From assembly GCA_020848075.1 (NCBI GenBank), contig JADLAV010000061.1, positions 150,922 to 214,921 of the forward strand: a stretch of DNA of 64,000 nucleotides, read 5' to 3'. Position 1 is the first letter of the stretch. Each line of letters starts with the position of its first letter. Under the pieces are notes generated by a model that saw only the letters and a program-made list of their open reading frames with translations, was not told the DNA's origin and searched no databases. The position numbers and the translations under genes are program-made. This document shows positions 16,492 through 24,966 of this stretch, one piece after another. This DNA comes from Burkholderiales bacterium (GTDB taxonomy: Bacteria > Pseudomonadota > Gammaproteobacteria > Burkholderiales > SG8-39).

Positions 16492-17261
16492 TGCCGCCCA
16501 TTCTCGAGGCGGCCGACGTCGTGAAGCACTTCGGCGGACTGGTCGCCGTCGACTGCGTTTCGTTCGCGGTCGAGGCGGGCGAGCGCGTCGCGATCATCGG
16601 GCCGAACGGTGCGGGCAAGAGCACGCTGTTCAACGTGCTGAACGGCCGCCTGCACGCCGACGCGGGGCGCGTCGTCCTGGAGGGCGTCGACGTGACGGGC
16701 ATGCGCGCCTTCGGCGTCGTGCGGCGCGGCGTCGGCCGCACGATGCAGATCACCAGCGTCTTCGGCCGCCTCACCGTGTTCGAGAACGTGCACATGGCCG
16801 TCCTGGCCCGCACGCGGCGTACGCGGAAGCTGCTGCGGCCGGCGAGCGCCTTCGGGCTCGAGGAGACGGACGCGCTGCTCGAGCGCATCGGGCTCGCCGA
16901 CCGTGCCGGTCAGGTGTGCGGCACGCTGTCGCACGGGGATCAGAAGCGCGTCGAGGTCGCCATGATGCTCGCGCTGCGCCCGCGGCTGCTCATGCTCGAC
17001 GAGCCCGCGGCCGGGTCGCCAGCAACGGAGCGGCAGCGTCTCGCCGAGCTGATCCTGGGCCTGGTCCGGGCCGAGGGTCTCACGCTGCTCGTCGTCGAGC
17101 ACGATCTGAACCTCGTCTTCACCGTTGCGGCGCGGATCCTCGTCCTGCACCAGGGCCGGCTCATCGCGGACGGTACGCCGGACGCCGTGCGCGAGAACGT
17201 CGAGGTCCAGCGCATCTACCTGGGCGAGCCCGCGCCGGGCCGCGGCGGCGTGAGGGCGTGA
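16491..17261 (+). CDS. livG: Liv-type ABC transporter ATPase LivG
   Basis: 256-residue ATP-binding subunit. Walker A is GPNGAGKST (about residue 37), the signature is LSHGDQKRVEVAMML, Walker B LLMLDEPAAG, and the switch His lies in VVEHDLNLV. The D-loop after Walker B reads AAGSPATE rather than the common AAGLNPxE, a small deviation. It powers import by LivHM together with LivF. Overlaps livM and livF by one base each. Confidence 0.94.
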   Translation: MPPILEAADVVKHFGGLVAVDCVSFAVEAGERVAIIGPNGAGKSTLFNVLNGRLHADAGRVVLEGVDVTGMRAFGVVRRGVGRTMQITSVFGRLTVFENVHMAVLARTRRTRKLLRPASAFGLEETDALLERIGLADRAGQVCGTLSHGDQKRVEVAMMLALRPRLLMLDEPAAGSPATERQRLAELILGLVRAEGLTLLVVEHDLNLVFTVAARILVLHQGRLIADGTPDAVRENVEVQRIYLGEPAPGRGGVRA

Positions 17262-17962
17262 TGCTCGACGTCAGCGACCTCCACGTCTACTACGGCCTGA
17301 GCCAGGCGCTCTTCGGCGTGAGTCTCCGCGCCGAGCGGGGCGAGCTGATCGCGCTCGTCGGGCGGAACGGCGCGGGCAAGAGCACGACGCTCAAGGCGAT
17401 CGTCGGGCTCTGCCGGCCGCGGCGCGGTCGCGTGGTCTTCGGCGGACGCGACGTGACGGGCTGGCCGCCGTACCGCATCGCGCGCGCCGGGATCGGCTAC
17501 GTGCCCGAGGACCGGCGGGTGTTCCGGAGTCTCACGGTCCAGGAGAACCTCGAGGCGGCGCGGCTGCCCGAGCGCGAGCGGGCGGACGGCTGGACGATGG
17601 CCGGCGTGTTCGAGCTGTTTCCGGACCTGGCGCGGCTCCGCGGGCACCTGGCCGGGCGGCTGTCCGGCGGCCAGCAGCAGATGCTGACGATCGGGCGGGC
17701 GCTCATGACGAATCCGGATCTTCTGCTCCTCGACGAGCCGTCCGAGGGCCTGGCACCGCTCCTCGTCCAGCTGCTCGCCGAGCGCGTTGCGCTCATGAAA
17801 GAGCGGGGGTTGACGATCGTGCTGTCCGAGCAGAACGTGGAGTTCGTCCGTGAGCTCGCCGACCGCGTCTACACCCTCGAGAAGGGCGAAGTCCGCTACG
17901 AGGGCCGCATGCAGGACTTCCTGGCGAGCGAGGAAATCGCGCGCGCGTATCTCGGCGTGTGA
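17261..17962 (+). CDS. livF: Liv-type ABC transporter ATPase LivF
   Basis: 233-residue second ATPase of the importer. Walker A GRNGAGKST, LivF-typical GIGYVPEDRRVFRSLTVQENL, signature LSGGQQQMLTIGRAL, Walker B LLLLDEPSEGLAP and the switch His position replaced by Gln in LSEQNVEF, which is normal for LivF. Starts on the livG stop (TGATG). Last gene of the operon; a hairpin follows 30 bases later. Confidence 0.95.
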   Translation: MLDVSDLHVYYGLSQALFGVSLRAERGELIALVGRNGAGKSTTLKAIVGLCRPRRGRVVFGGRDVTGWPPYRIARAGIGYVPEDRRVFRSLTVQENLEAARLPERERADGWTMAGVFELFPDLARLRGHLAGRLSGGQQQMLTIGRALMTNPDLLLLDEPSEGLAPLLVQLLAERVALMKERGLTIVLSEQNVEFVRELADRVYTLEKGEVRYEGRMQDFLASEEIARAYLGV

Positions 17963-17992
17963 GGAAGCGCACCCGGGAATTTCCGATGCAAC

Positions 17993-18012
17993 GTGGGGCA
18001 GGATCGCCCCAC
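17993..18012 (+). terminator. Hairpin after livF
   Basis: GTGGGGC-AGGATC-GCCCCAC, a perfect seven-base-pair stem 30 bases past the livF stop. No T-run follows, so it may act as a 3'-end stabiliser rather than an intrinsic terminator. Confidence 0.35.
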
Positions 18013-18193
18013 CAGCGAAGTGGTTGAAAGAACGCCGCGCGTGTGCATACTTCGGGGGATGGCGCGCACGGTCGATTGCATCGAGTCCGGGCCCGGGATC
18101 GCGGGGACGGCGCGAGTGCCGGATCCGTGCGCGCTCGGTTGGCGCACCCGAGAGCGTGCCTCGAAAGCAGTGCGGCGGAGATAGGCGGTACCG

Positions 18194-18595
18194 ATGGAGA
18201 ACAAGGCGCCGCAGCCCACCGAGGTCAAGCTGCACCAGAAGTCGCGCGTGATGGAGATCGCGTTCTCGGACGGCAGCCGCTTCGAGCTGAGCTACGAGCT
18301 TTTGCGGGTGTACTCGCCTTCGGCCGAGGTGCGCGGGCACGGGCCGGGGCGCGAGACGCTGCAGGTCGGCAAGCGCGACGTGGAGATCCGCTCGGTCGAG
18401 CCGAGCGGGAACTACGCGATCCAGCCGGAGTTTTCCGACGGACACGACTCGGGCATCTATACCTGGGACTACCTCTATTGGCTGGGCAAGAACCGCGACA
18501 AGCTATGGCGGGATTACCTCGAGCGCCTCGAGCAGGCGGGAGCGAGCCGCGCGCCGGGTCCCGCGCCGTTCGAGGCGCGCCCCAAATCGAAGTAG
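18194..18595 (+). CDS. DUF971 (GBBH-like N-terminal domain) protein
   Basis: 133 residues consisting of one DUF971 domain, the small beta fold also found at the N-terminus of gamma-butyrobetaine hydroxylases: IAFSDGSRFELSYELLRVYSPSAEVRGHG and the end motif GIYTWDYLYWLG. Stand-alone copies are widespread in betaproteobacteria and linked to Fe-S or Mrp/ApbC-type proteins; their role is unsettled. The radical SAM gene begins only 17 bases downstream, suggesting a shared transcript, which may mean help with Fe-S cluster supply. This is inference. Confidence 0.88.
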   Translation: MENKAPQPTEVKLHQKSRVMEIAFSDGSRFELSYELLRVYSPSAEVRGHGPGRETLQVGKRDVEIRSVEPSGNYAIQPEFSDGHDSGIYTWDYLYWLGKNRDKLWRDYLERLEQAGASRAPGPAPFEARPKSK

Positions 18596-18612
18596 CGGCG
18601 GCGTTCAAGGTC

Positions 18613-19992
18613 GTGCTGGTCAACGCCTACGAGCTCGGGCGGCAGCCGTTCGCGCTCGCGCAGCCCGCCGCGTGGCTCGAACGCGCAGGCTTCGCGGTGA
18701 GCTGCCTCGATCTTTCCCTGCAGAAGCTCGACGCCGAAGTGCTGCGGGAGGCGGGGCTGGTGGCGATCTACGTCGGCATGCATACGGCCACGCGGATCGC
18801 CGTGGAGGCGTTGCCACGCGTCAGGCAGCTTGCGCCGAACGCGCACCTCTGCGTCTACGGCCTCTACGCCCCGATGAACGCGACGCTGCTGCGTACGCTC
18901 GGCGTGGAGACCGTGCTCGGCGGAGAGGTGGAGCCCGCGCTCGTTGACCTCGCCCGGCGCCTGCGTAGCGGGGACAGCCCGGGGGGCCAGCGCGAGCCGA
19001 TCGTCAGCCTCGAGCGCATCGCGTTCGAGGTGCCCGACCGCACCGCCTTGCCGAAGCTCGTGCGCTACGCCCATCTGGTGCTGACCGACGGATCGACGCG
19101 CGTCGCGGGATTTGCCGAAGGCAGCCGCGGCTGCAAGCACCTGTGCCGGCATTGCCCGATCGTGCCGGTGTACCAGGGAAAATTCCGCGTCGTTCCGGTC
19201 GAAACGGTGCTGGCGGACATCCGCCAGCAGGTGGCCGAAGGCGCCGCCCACATTTCGTTCGGCGATCCGGATTTCCTCAACGGACCCAGGCACGGCCTGC
19301 GCCTTGCGCGCGCGCTGCACGATGCGTTTCCCGGCGTGACCTTCGATGCGACCATCAAGATCCAGCACCTGATCGAGCATCGCGACCTTCTGACCGAGCT
19401 CCGCGCGAGCGGATGTCTCTTCGTGACGTCCGCGGTGGAAGCGGTGGACGACGAGATCCTGCGCCTTCTCGGCAAGAACCACGGCAGCCGCGACTTCGAC
19501 CGCGCCGTGGCGCTCACGCGTGCAGCCGGCATTGCGCTCGCGCCGACCTTCGTCGCCTTCACCCCGTGGACGACGCTCGAGGGCTACATCGCGCTGCTCG
19601 AGCGGCTCGTCGCGCTCCGGCTCGTGGAAAGCGTGCCGCCGGTGCAACTCGCCATCCGGCTGCTCGTGCCGGAGGGCTCGTGGCTGCTCAGGCTGCCCGG
19701 CTTTCGGGCGAGTCTGCAAGCCTTCGATCCTGCGCTCCTCGGCTATCCGTGGATCCATCGGGATCCCAGAGTGGATCGGCTACAGCAGCGCGTGCAGGCG
19801 AGGATCGTGGAGTGCGAGCGTGAAGGGCTGCCGCGGCGCGCTGCGTTCGCCGCGATCTGGCGCATGGCGCACGAGGCCGCCGCGCGCCCCGCGCCGGAAC
19901 TTCCGGACGACGTCGGTGCACCCATCCCGCACCTTTCCGAGCCCTGGTACTGCTGCGCCGAACCGACCGCACAGCAGCTCGAGTCGTTCTGA
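18613..19992 (+). CDS. CCAEP-tail, B12-binding-type radical SAM protein
   Basis: 459 residues if started at the GTG at 18613 (the frame is open upstream, but overlaps the DUF971 gene). The first ~115 residues resemble a B12-binding Rossmann domain (VNAYELG...YVGMHTATR). The radical SAM cluster motif is Cys174, 178, 181 (GCKHLCRHC). Near the C-terminus, residues 447-451 read CCAEP. I recognise this as the mark of the CUAEP/CCAEP-tail radical SAM family, where some members carry selenocysteine at the second position; here it is TGC, cysteine. Substrate unknown. An ATP-grasp ligase follows after 74 bases. Confidence 0.85.
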   Translation: MLVNAYELGRQPFALAQPAAWLERAGFAVSCLDLSLQKLDAEVLREAGLVAIYVGMHTATRIAVEALPRVRQLAPNAHLCVYGLYAPMNATLLRTLGVETVLGGEVEPALVDLARRLRSGDSPGGQREPIVSLERIAFEVPDRTALPKLVRYAHLVLTDGSTRVAGFAEGSRGCKHLCRHCPIVPVYQGKFRVVPVETVLADIRQQVAEGAAHISFGDPDFLNGPRHGLRLARALHDAFPGVTFDATIKIQHLIEHRDLLTELRASGCLFVTSAVEAVDDEILRLLGKNHGSRDFDRAVALTRAAGIALAPTFVAFTPWTTLEGYIALLERLVALRLVESVPPVQLAIRLLVPEGSWLLRLPGFRASLQAFDPALLGYPWIHRDPRVDRLQQRVQARIVECEREGLPRRAAFAAIWRMAHEAAARPAPELPDDVGAPIPHLSEPWYCCAEPTAQQLESF

Positions 19993-20066
19993 GGCACGCT
20001 CGTGCAGACTGCCACCCGGCTCGCATTGGAGCGGCGCCGTGACGAATGGAAGGCAGAGCGCCGGGC

Positions 20067-21326
20067 ATGAAGCGTGTCCTGCTGCTTCTCCCCGCGAGCG
20101 GCTATCGCAACGACGACTTCCTCGCGGCGGCGCGGCGGCTCGGCGTCGAGATCGTCGCCGCGGCGAATTACTGCCGCCGGCTTGCGCCAGTCTGGGGTCT
20201 CGCGCCGATCATGGCGTTGCCTTTCGACCGGCCGCGGGCGGCGGTCGCCACGGTACTGTGCGAAATGACCGCTCTGCCGGACGCCGTGCTGGCGGTGGAC
20301 GATTCGGGAGTCGAGCTCGCGGCGATGCTCTCCGAGCGCCTCGGTCTTCCGGGAAACCGCGTCGAGGCGGTGCGCCGGGTGCGCGACAAGCTCGCCTTCC
20401 GCCAGCTGCTGCAGGCGCGCGAATTCTCGCATCCCGCGTTCCAACATCTGTCATACGGCGAAGACGTCGGCGAGCTTCCGGCCGGGCTGAAGTTCCCGGT
20501 GGTCGTGAAGGCGCGGCGCCTGTCCGCCAGCCGGGGCGTCATCCGTGCGGACGACACGCGGGCGCTGCTGCGCGCCGTGCGCCGGGTGCGGGCGATCCAG
20601 TTACGCGCCGACCGCGACGCCGCGCAGCTCGGCATCGTCATCGAGGAGTTCATCCCTGGGCGCGAGTACGCGCTGGAGGGCAGCCTCCGCGGGGGCGAGC
20701 TGACCGTGCTCGCGCTCTTCGACAAGCCCGATCCACTGGACGGACCCTTCTTCGAGGAAACGCTGTACGTCACGCCGTCGCGGCTGCCGCGAGCGCCCCA
20801 GGACGAGATTCGTCAGGAAGTCGCACGCGCCTGCCGCGCCGCCGGACTGGTGAGCGGGCCGGTGCACGCCGAAGTACGGGTGAACGAGCAGGGCGTCTGG
20901 ATCCTCGAGATCGCGGCACGCTCCATCGGCGGCCTGTGCGCCCGCGTGTTCGATCATCTGCTGGGAACGAGCCTGGAGGAGCGCATCCTGCGCCAAGCCG
21001 TGGGGGAAGCGCTGCCGGCGCCGACGCTGACAGGCGGAGCGGCGGCGGGCGTCATGATGATCCCGATTCCCCGGCGCGGCATCTACCGTGGGCTCGAAGG
21101 CCTCGAGGCCGCGCAGTCGGTTCCAGGGATCACCGGCCTCACCATGACGGTGGCGCGCGGGCAGCTCATCGCACCGCCTCCGGAGGGCGCGAGCTACCTC
21201 GGATTCATCTTCTGCCGCGCGGCGAGCCCCGCAGAAGCCGAGCGTGCGCTACGCGCCGCGCACGCCCGGCTGCGGATCGACATCGTTTCCGAGCATCCGC
21301 TGTCGCCGGCGGCCGGAACGGCGTGA
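20067..21326 (+). CDS. ATP-grasp ligase, L-amino-acid-ligase-like
   Basis: 419 residues. An N-terminal domain (KRVLLLLPASGYRNDDFLAAA) leads into an ATP-grasp core: VRDKLAFRQLL, FPVVVKARRLSASRGV with the ATP lysine, IVIEEFIPGREYALEG and the magnesium site WILEIAARSIGG. The C-terminal part, SYLGFIFCRAASPAEAERALRAAH, looks like the LAL_C2 domain of BL00235/CARNS1-type amino-acid ligases. It would activate a carboxylate as acyl phosphate and join it to an amine. Start at MKRVLLL, 20067. Probably an operon partner of the CCAEP radical SAM gene. Confidence 0.85.
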   Translation: MKRVLLLLPASGYRNDDFLAAARRLGVEIVAAANYCRRLAPVWGLAPIMALPFDRPRAAVATVLCEMTALPDAVLAVDDSGVELAAMLSERLGLPGNRVEAVRRVRDKLAFRQLLQAREFSHPAFQHLSYGEDVGELPAGLKFPVVVKARRLSASRGVIRADDTRALLRAVRRVRAIQLRADRDAAQLGIVIEEFIPGREYALEGSLRGGELTVLALFDKPDPLDGPFFEETLYVTPSRLPRAPQDEIRQEVARACRAAGLVSGPVHAEVRVNEQGVWILEIAARSIGGLCARVFDHLLGTSLEERILRQAVGEALPAPTLTGGAAAGVMMIPIPRRGIYRGLEGLEAAQSVPGITGLTMTVARGQLIAPPPEGASYLGFIFCRAASPAEAERALRAAHARLRIDIVSEHPLSPAAGTA

Positions 21327-21387
21327 AGAGGCGGTGTCTTCCAGCAGCCCGCGACGGTTTCGATTGATTGCGCGGGCCCACAGCAGG

Positions 21388-21801
21388 TCACGGACGTGCG
21401 GCCGAGCGAAGCCGGAACGCCGCCCAGCTCAACCACAGCGTTGCGACGATCATCGCCGCGCCGCCGAGAAGGACCAGCGCCGGCGGTACGCCGAAGAGGA
21501 CGTGCAGGAGCACGCCGAGCGGCATGAGCAAGCCGGCGAGCGCGAGCCAGGAAATCCAGCGCGCCTCGGCCGCAGCGATCGGCAGGTTGAGGAGCGCAAG
21601 TCCGGCCACGACGTTGATCAGCCCGAACAGCGCGCCGTGCGCGTGCGCGACACGAGTCTCGAAGTGTGTCCCGCTCGCGTACTGCGCGATCCACTGCGCC
21701 TTCCCGGGCGCGATGTCGTGCATGTAGCCGAGGAAAAAGCCGATGGCCATGAACAGCCCGAGGAACAGGAACCCCCAGCCGACGTTCTTTCTTCCCTCCA
21801 T
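21388..21801 (-). CDS. Small four-helix membrane protein
   Basis: 137 residues with four hydrophobic helices. The segment HAHGALFGLINVVAGLALL, with two histidines inside the membrane region, recalls small haem- or cofactor-linked membrane proteins and the HAB-mutase-like family, but I cannot place it firmly. The start at MEGRKNVGWGF (21801) follows GGAGGTG. Converges on the ATP-grasp gene and is divergent from gst. The 367-bp gap 21802-22168 holds no gene I can support. Confidence 0.65.
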   Translation of the reverse strand: MEGRKNVGWGFLFLGLFMAIGFFLGYMHDIAPGKAQWIAQYASGTHFETRVAHAHGALFGLINVVAGLALLNLPIAAAEARWISWLALAGLLMPLGVLLHVLFGVPPALVLLGGAAMIVATLWLSWAAFRLRSAARP

Positions 21802-22168
21802 GGGCACCTCCGCGAAGTGGATACGCATATGGTAATCCAGGACGCGTCGCCGAAACCCGCGTTGCCGTATCCCCTTTCGTGGAGTGCTGGCGACGGGGTC
21901 TCCCGTGTGCCGTCCCGGCAAGGCGGCCGCGGCGGAAATGCCCACGCACCCGTTCGCCTGCGTGCGATGCCGCGCCGCCCGGCGACCATCACGCATGCGC
22001 TCATGGCAATTGGCCGGCGCACGATGATTCTCGGTTGTTCTGCAATAATGGTCGCAACACCACCAGCTTGAATCCGCTCGCCGCAATCCCCAGATTACCG
22101 ACGCGGGGTACGGCTTGCATTCGTCGGCGTACTCCCTTATCCAACCTCAGTTCAAACGGAGATCGATC

Positions 22169-22777
22169 ATGAGACTGTATTTCTCGCCAGGCGCCTGCTC
22201 GCTCTCGGTGGACATCGTTCTGCGCGAGGCCGGACTGCCGTTCGACCTCGTCAAGGTCGACCTCAGAAGCAAGAAGCTCGCCGATGGCAGCGATTACCTG
22301 CAAGTGAACCCCAAGGGCTACGTGCCGGCGCTCGAGCTCGACGACGGTGAGCGCCTGACCGAAGTCCCTGCGGTCGTCCAGTATCTCGCCGACCAGAAAC
22401 CCGAGACGGGTCTCGCGCCGAAGGCCGGAACGATGGAGCGCTACCGCCTCCAGGAGTGGCTCAATTTCCTGAGCACCGAGGTGCACAAGCAGTTCTCGCC
22501 GCTCTTCAATCCCGCCACCTCGGAGGACTGGAAGCAGGCCGTGCGCGGCAACCTCGCGCGCCGCTTCGACTGGCTCGCGCCGCAGCTCGCCGCGCGACCT
22601 CACCTGATGGGCGAGCGCTTCACCGTGGCGGATGCGTATCTGTTCACGCTGCTCAATTGGTGCAGTTTGACCGGCGTCGACCTCGGCTGCTGGTCCGCGC
22701 TCAAGGAATACCACGCGCGTGTCGGCGCCCGGCCCAAGGTTCACGAAGCGCTTAAGGCCGAGGGTCTCGTGAAGTGA
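22169..22777 (+). CDS. Glutathione S-transferase
   Basis: 202-residue cytosolic GST, beta-class-like. Thioredoxin-fold N-domain begins MRLYFSPGACSLSVDIVLREAGLPFD, with the catalytic-type Cys in PGACSL and the cis-Pro region GYVPALELDDGERLTEVPAVVQYL. The helical C-domain has the N-capping segment GERFTVADAYLFTLLNW. It conjugates glutathione to electrophiles. ATG at 22169 with GGAGATCGATC upstream. Monocistronic as far as can be seen. Confidence 0.95.
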   Translation: MRLYFSPGACSLSVDIVLREAGLPFDLVKVDLRSKKLADGSDYLQVNPKGYVPALELDDGERLTEVPAVVQYLADQKPETGLAPKAGTMERYRLQEWLNFLSTEVHKQFSPLFNPATSEDWKQAVRGNLARRFDWLAPQLAARPHLMGERFTVADAYLFTLLNWCSLTGVDLGCWSALKEYHARVGARPKVHEALKAEGLVK

Positions 22778-23070
22778 GGGCGCGCCGGGAGCACGTCGCC
22801 ATCGGCATCACGCCGCACGTGCCATTGGCGATCGTGCGGGCTGCGACCGCAGCGGTGAGTACGTATTTCCGGCAGCACGGTCACGCCCACCTCACGGTGC
22901 CGGTCATCGTGCTCGGCGTCGCGGTATCCGCCACCTTGCCCCCCGCGGTGATCGCGCCGCTGGTTATGCACAGCACCGGGGGCGCATGGAGCTGATCCAA
23001 CCCGATCTCGTGATCGCACTGCAGATCGCCCGGAAGGCGACAATGGACCCTGGCCAGTGCGAGGGTGGCG
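22778..23070. other. Gap after gst without a supported gene
   Basis: A frame from a GTG at 22774 runs 73 codons (ending STGGAWS) and a second short frame begins MELIQPDLVIALQ at 22986. Neither has a good ribosome site or a family match, so this may be decayed coding sequence or plain spacer ahead of convergent dctM. Confidence 0.4.
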
Positions 23071-24351
23071 TTACAGGTAACCGAGCGCGCGCGGCAGATA
23101 GAGCGCGATTTCCGGGATGAAAGTGATCGCGAGCAGGCCCGTCAGCATCGCGGCGACGAACCATGCCACCCACGGCACGGTCGACTCGATCGGCACGTCG
23201 GCGATGCGGCTCGTCACCAGCAGGTTCACCGCCATCGGCGGGGTGAACTGGCCGATCGCGAGATTCATGGTGATGATGATGCCGAACCACACCAGGTCCC
23301 ACTGATAGTGGACGGCAATCGGGACCAGGAGCGGGAGGAAGATGAAGTAGATCGAGATCGCATCGAGGAACATGCCGGCGATGAGCAGCAGAACCGTGAT
23401 GCCGAGCAGGATCATGGTCTCGGAGCTGCCGGAACCGACCAGGAACCGCGCCATGCGGTCGAAGGTGCCGAGCGTCGAGCTGGCGTAGGCGAACACGCTG
23501 GCGAGCGCGACGATCAGCAGGATCACGGCGGAGATTTCCGCCGCCTCGACCAGGACCTCGTAGATGTCCTCGAGCGAGAGCGAGCGGTAGACGAGAACGC
23601 CCACGGCGAAGCCGTAGAAGGCGGCGACGACGGCGGCTTCGGTCGGCGTGAAGAGGCCCGAGCGCATGCCGCCGAGGATGATGACCGGCGCCGCCAGTCC
23701 CCAGAGCGCCGCGCGCAGGCTGCGCCAGAACGGCGGGCGCGCTTCGCCCGAGGCGAGCCCGAAGCCGTGGCGCTTGCACAGCCAGACCGCGATGACGATC
23801 AGCGTCACACCGGCCAGGATGCCGGGAACCAGGCCGCCCGCAAAGAGCGCGTGGACCGTGGCCTGTGGTACCAGCAGGCTGTAGATGATGAGCGCGATCG
23901 ACGGCGGAATGAGAATAGCGGTCGAGCCGCCGGCGGCGATCAGGCTCGCGGCGAACGCGCGCGGATAGCCGTCCTTGACCATCGCCGGGATCATGATCGT
24001 GCCGACGGCGGCGGCGTCGGCCGGCCCCGAGCCGGAGATGCCGCCGAGCACCATGCCGACCAGCACCGCAGTGATCGCGAGCCCGCCATGCTTGCGGCCG
24101 ACCATGCTCGCCGCGAACTGCACCATCGAGCGCGCGACGCCGGCGCGCTCGAACACGAGGCCGGCGAGCACGAACATCGGAATCGCCAGCAGCGGATATT
24201 TCGCGATGCCGGTGTAGACGTTGGTCGGTACCGACATGATGCCCAGGTTGGCGGTCGCGATTACCGCAGTGCCGGCAAGCCCCAGCGCGATGCCGAGCGG
24301 CACCCCGGCCAGCATCAGCGCCAGGAACATGCCGAACAGCACCCAGTCCAT
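23071..24351 (-). CDS. dctM: TRAP transporter large permease (DctM type), second system
   Basis: 426 residues, about twelve helices, full length for DctM. Starts MDWVLFGMFLALMLAGVPLG. Family segments are LGGISGSGPADAAAVG, GGSTAILIPPSIALIIY, LFTPTEAAVVAAFYG and GQFTPPMAVNLLVTSRI. Forms the transport path with the DctQ encoded six bases upstream. Clearly different in sequence from the DctM at 2505-3821, so a separate substrate is expected. Confidence 0.95.
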   Translation of the reverse strand: MDWVLFGMFLALMLAGVPLGIALGLAGTAVIATANLGIMSVPTNVYTGIAKYPLLAIPMFVLAGLVFERAGVARSMVQFAASMVGRKHGGLAITAVLVGMVLGGISGSGPADAAAVGTIMIPAMVKDGYPRAFAASLIAAGGSTAILIPPSIALIIYSLLVPQATVHALFAGGLVPGILAGVTLIVIAVWLCKRHGFGLASGEARPPFWRSLRAALWGLAAPVIILGGMRSGLFTPTEAAVVAAFYGFAVGVLVYRSLSLEDIYEVLVEAAEISAVILLIVALASVFAYASSTLGTFDRMARFLVGSGSSETMILLGITVLLLIAGMFLDAISIYFIFLPLLVPIAVHYQWDLVWFGIIITMNLAIGQFTPPMAVNLLVTSRIADVPIESTVPWVAWFVAAMLTGLLAITFIPEIALYLPRALGYL

Positions 24352-24357
24352 CGCGCT

Positions 24358-24870
24358 CTATTCCCGGCCGCGCAGGTGGCGCACCGCGAGCTGGGCCACG
24401 CGCCCGACGATCAGCAGAGAGAGGAGCGGCAGCCAGACGGTGTAGATCCATTGCGGGATGCCGAGGGCCGGTGAGGAGACTTCGTAACGGAAGTCGTCCC
24501 ACGCCATGCGCCCGCCATACCAGACGAGCAGGGCGAACATGACCGCCGTGGCGAGGATCGCCAGCAGGCCGGCCGTGCGCTGGATGTTGCGCGGCAGGCG
24601 CTCGACCAGGATGACCACGCTGATGTGACGCTTGGTGAAGAACGCGCTCGAAGTGCCGACCAGGGTGAGGAACACGAGCAGCCACACCGAAACCTCTTCG
24701 GTGTAGGCGAACGACTCGTCGGTCAGATAGCGCACCACGACGTTCGCCATGGTGATCACGCACAGCGCGACCATCGCCAGCGCCATCAGCGCCCGCTCGA
24801 TGCGCAGCAGGGTGGGGGCCTCTGGTTTCTCGGGTTTCCGATCAGCGACGGCGTCGGACGGACGGGACAT
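24358..24870 (-). CDS. dctQ: TRAP transporter small permease (DctQ type), second system
   Basis: 170 residues with a soluble N-terminal tail of about 25 residues and four helices. NVVVRYLTDESFAYTEEVSVWLL and TKRHISVVIL are typical DctQ segments. It pairs with the DctM six bases downstream and the DctP gene 96 bases upstream on the same strand. Confidence 0.93.
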   Translation of the reverse strand: MSRPSDAVADRKPEKPEAPTLLRIERALMALAMVALCVITMANVVVRYLTDESFAYTEEVSVWLLVFLTLVGTSSAFFTKRHISVVILVERLPRNIQRTAGLLAILATAVMFALLVWYGGRMAWDDFRYEVSSPALGIPQWIYTVWLPLLSLLIVGRVAQLAVRHLRGRE

Positions 24871-24966
24871 CGAGAGTCACGCGGCATGCAGGGCGAAGAG
24901 GGACGGGCAAGATCGCCGCGGCTTGCCCTCCACGCGTCCGCCCTGCGCAAGCGTTCTGTCTACGCC

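Noticed and set aside
19951..19965. Possible selenocysteine codon in the CCAEP motif
   Set aside because: The second codon is TGC at 19954-19956, not TGA; the protein continues to a normal TGA at 19990, so no selenocysteine is needed.
22774..22995. 73-codon frame overlapping the gst stop
   Set aside because: No ribosome site or recognisable family; composition alone is not enough to call a gene.
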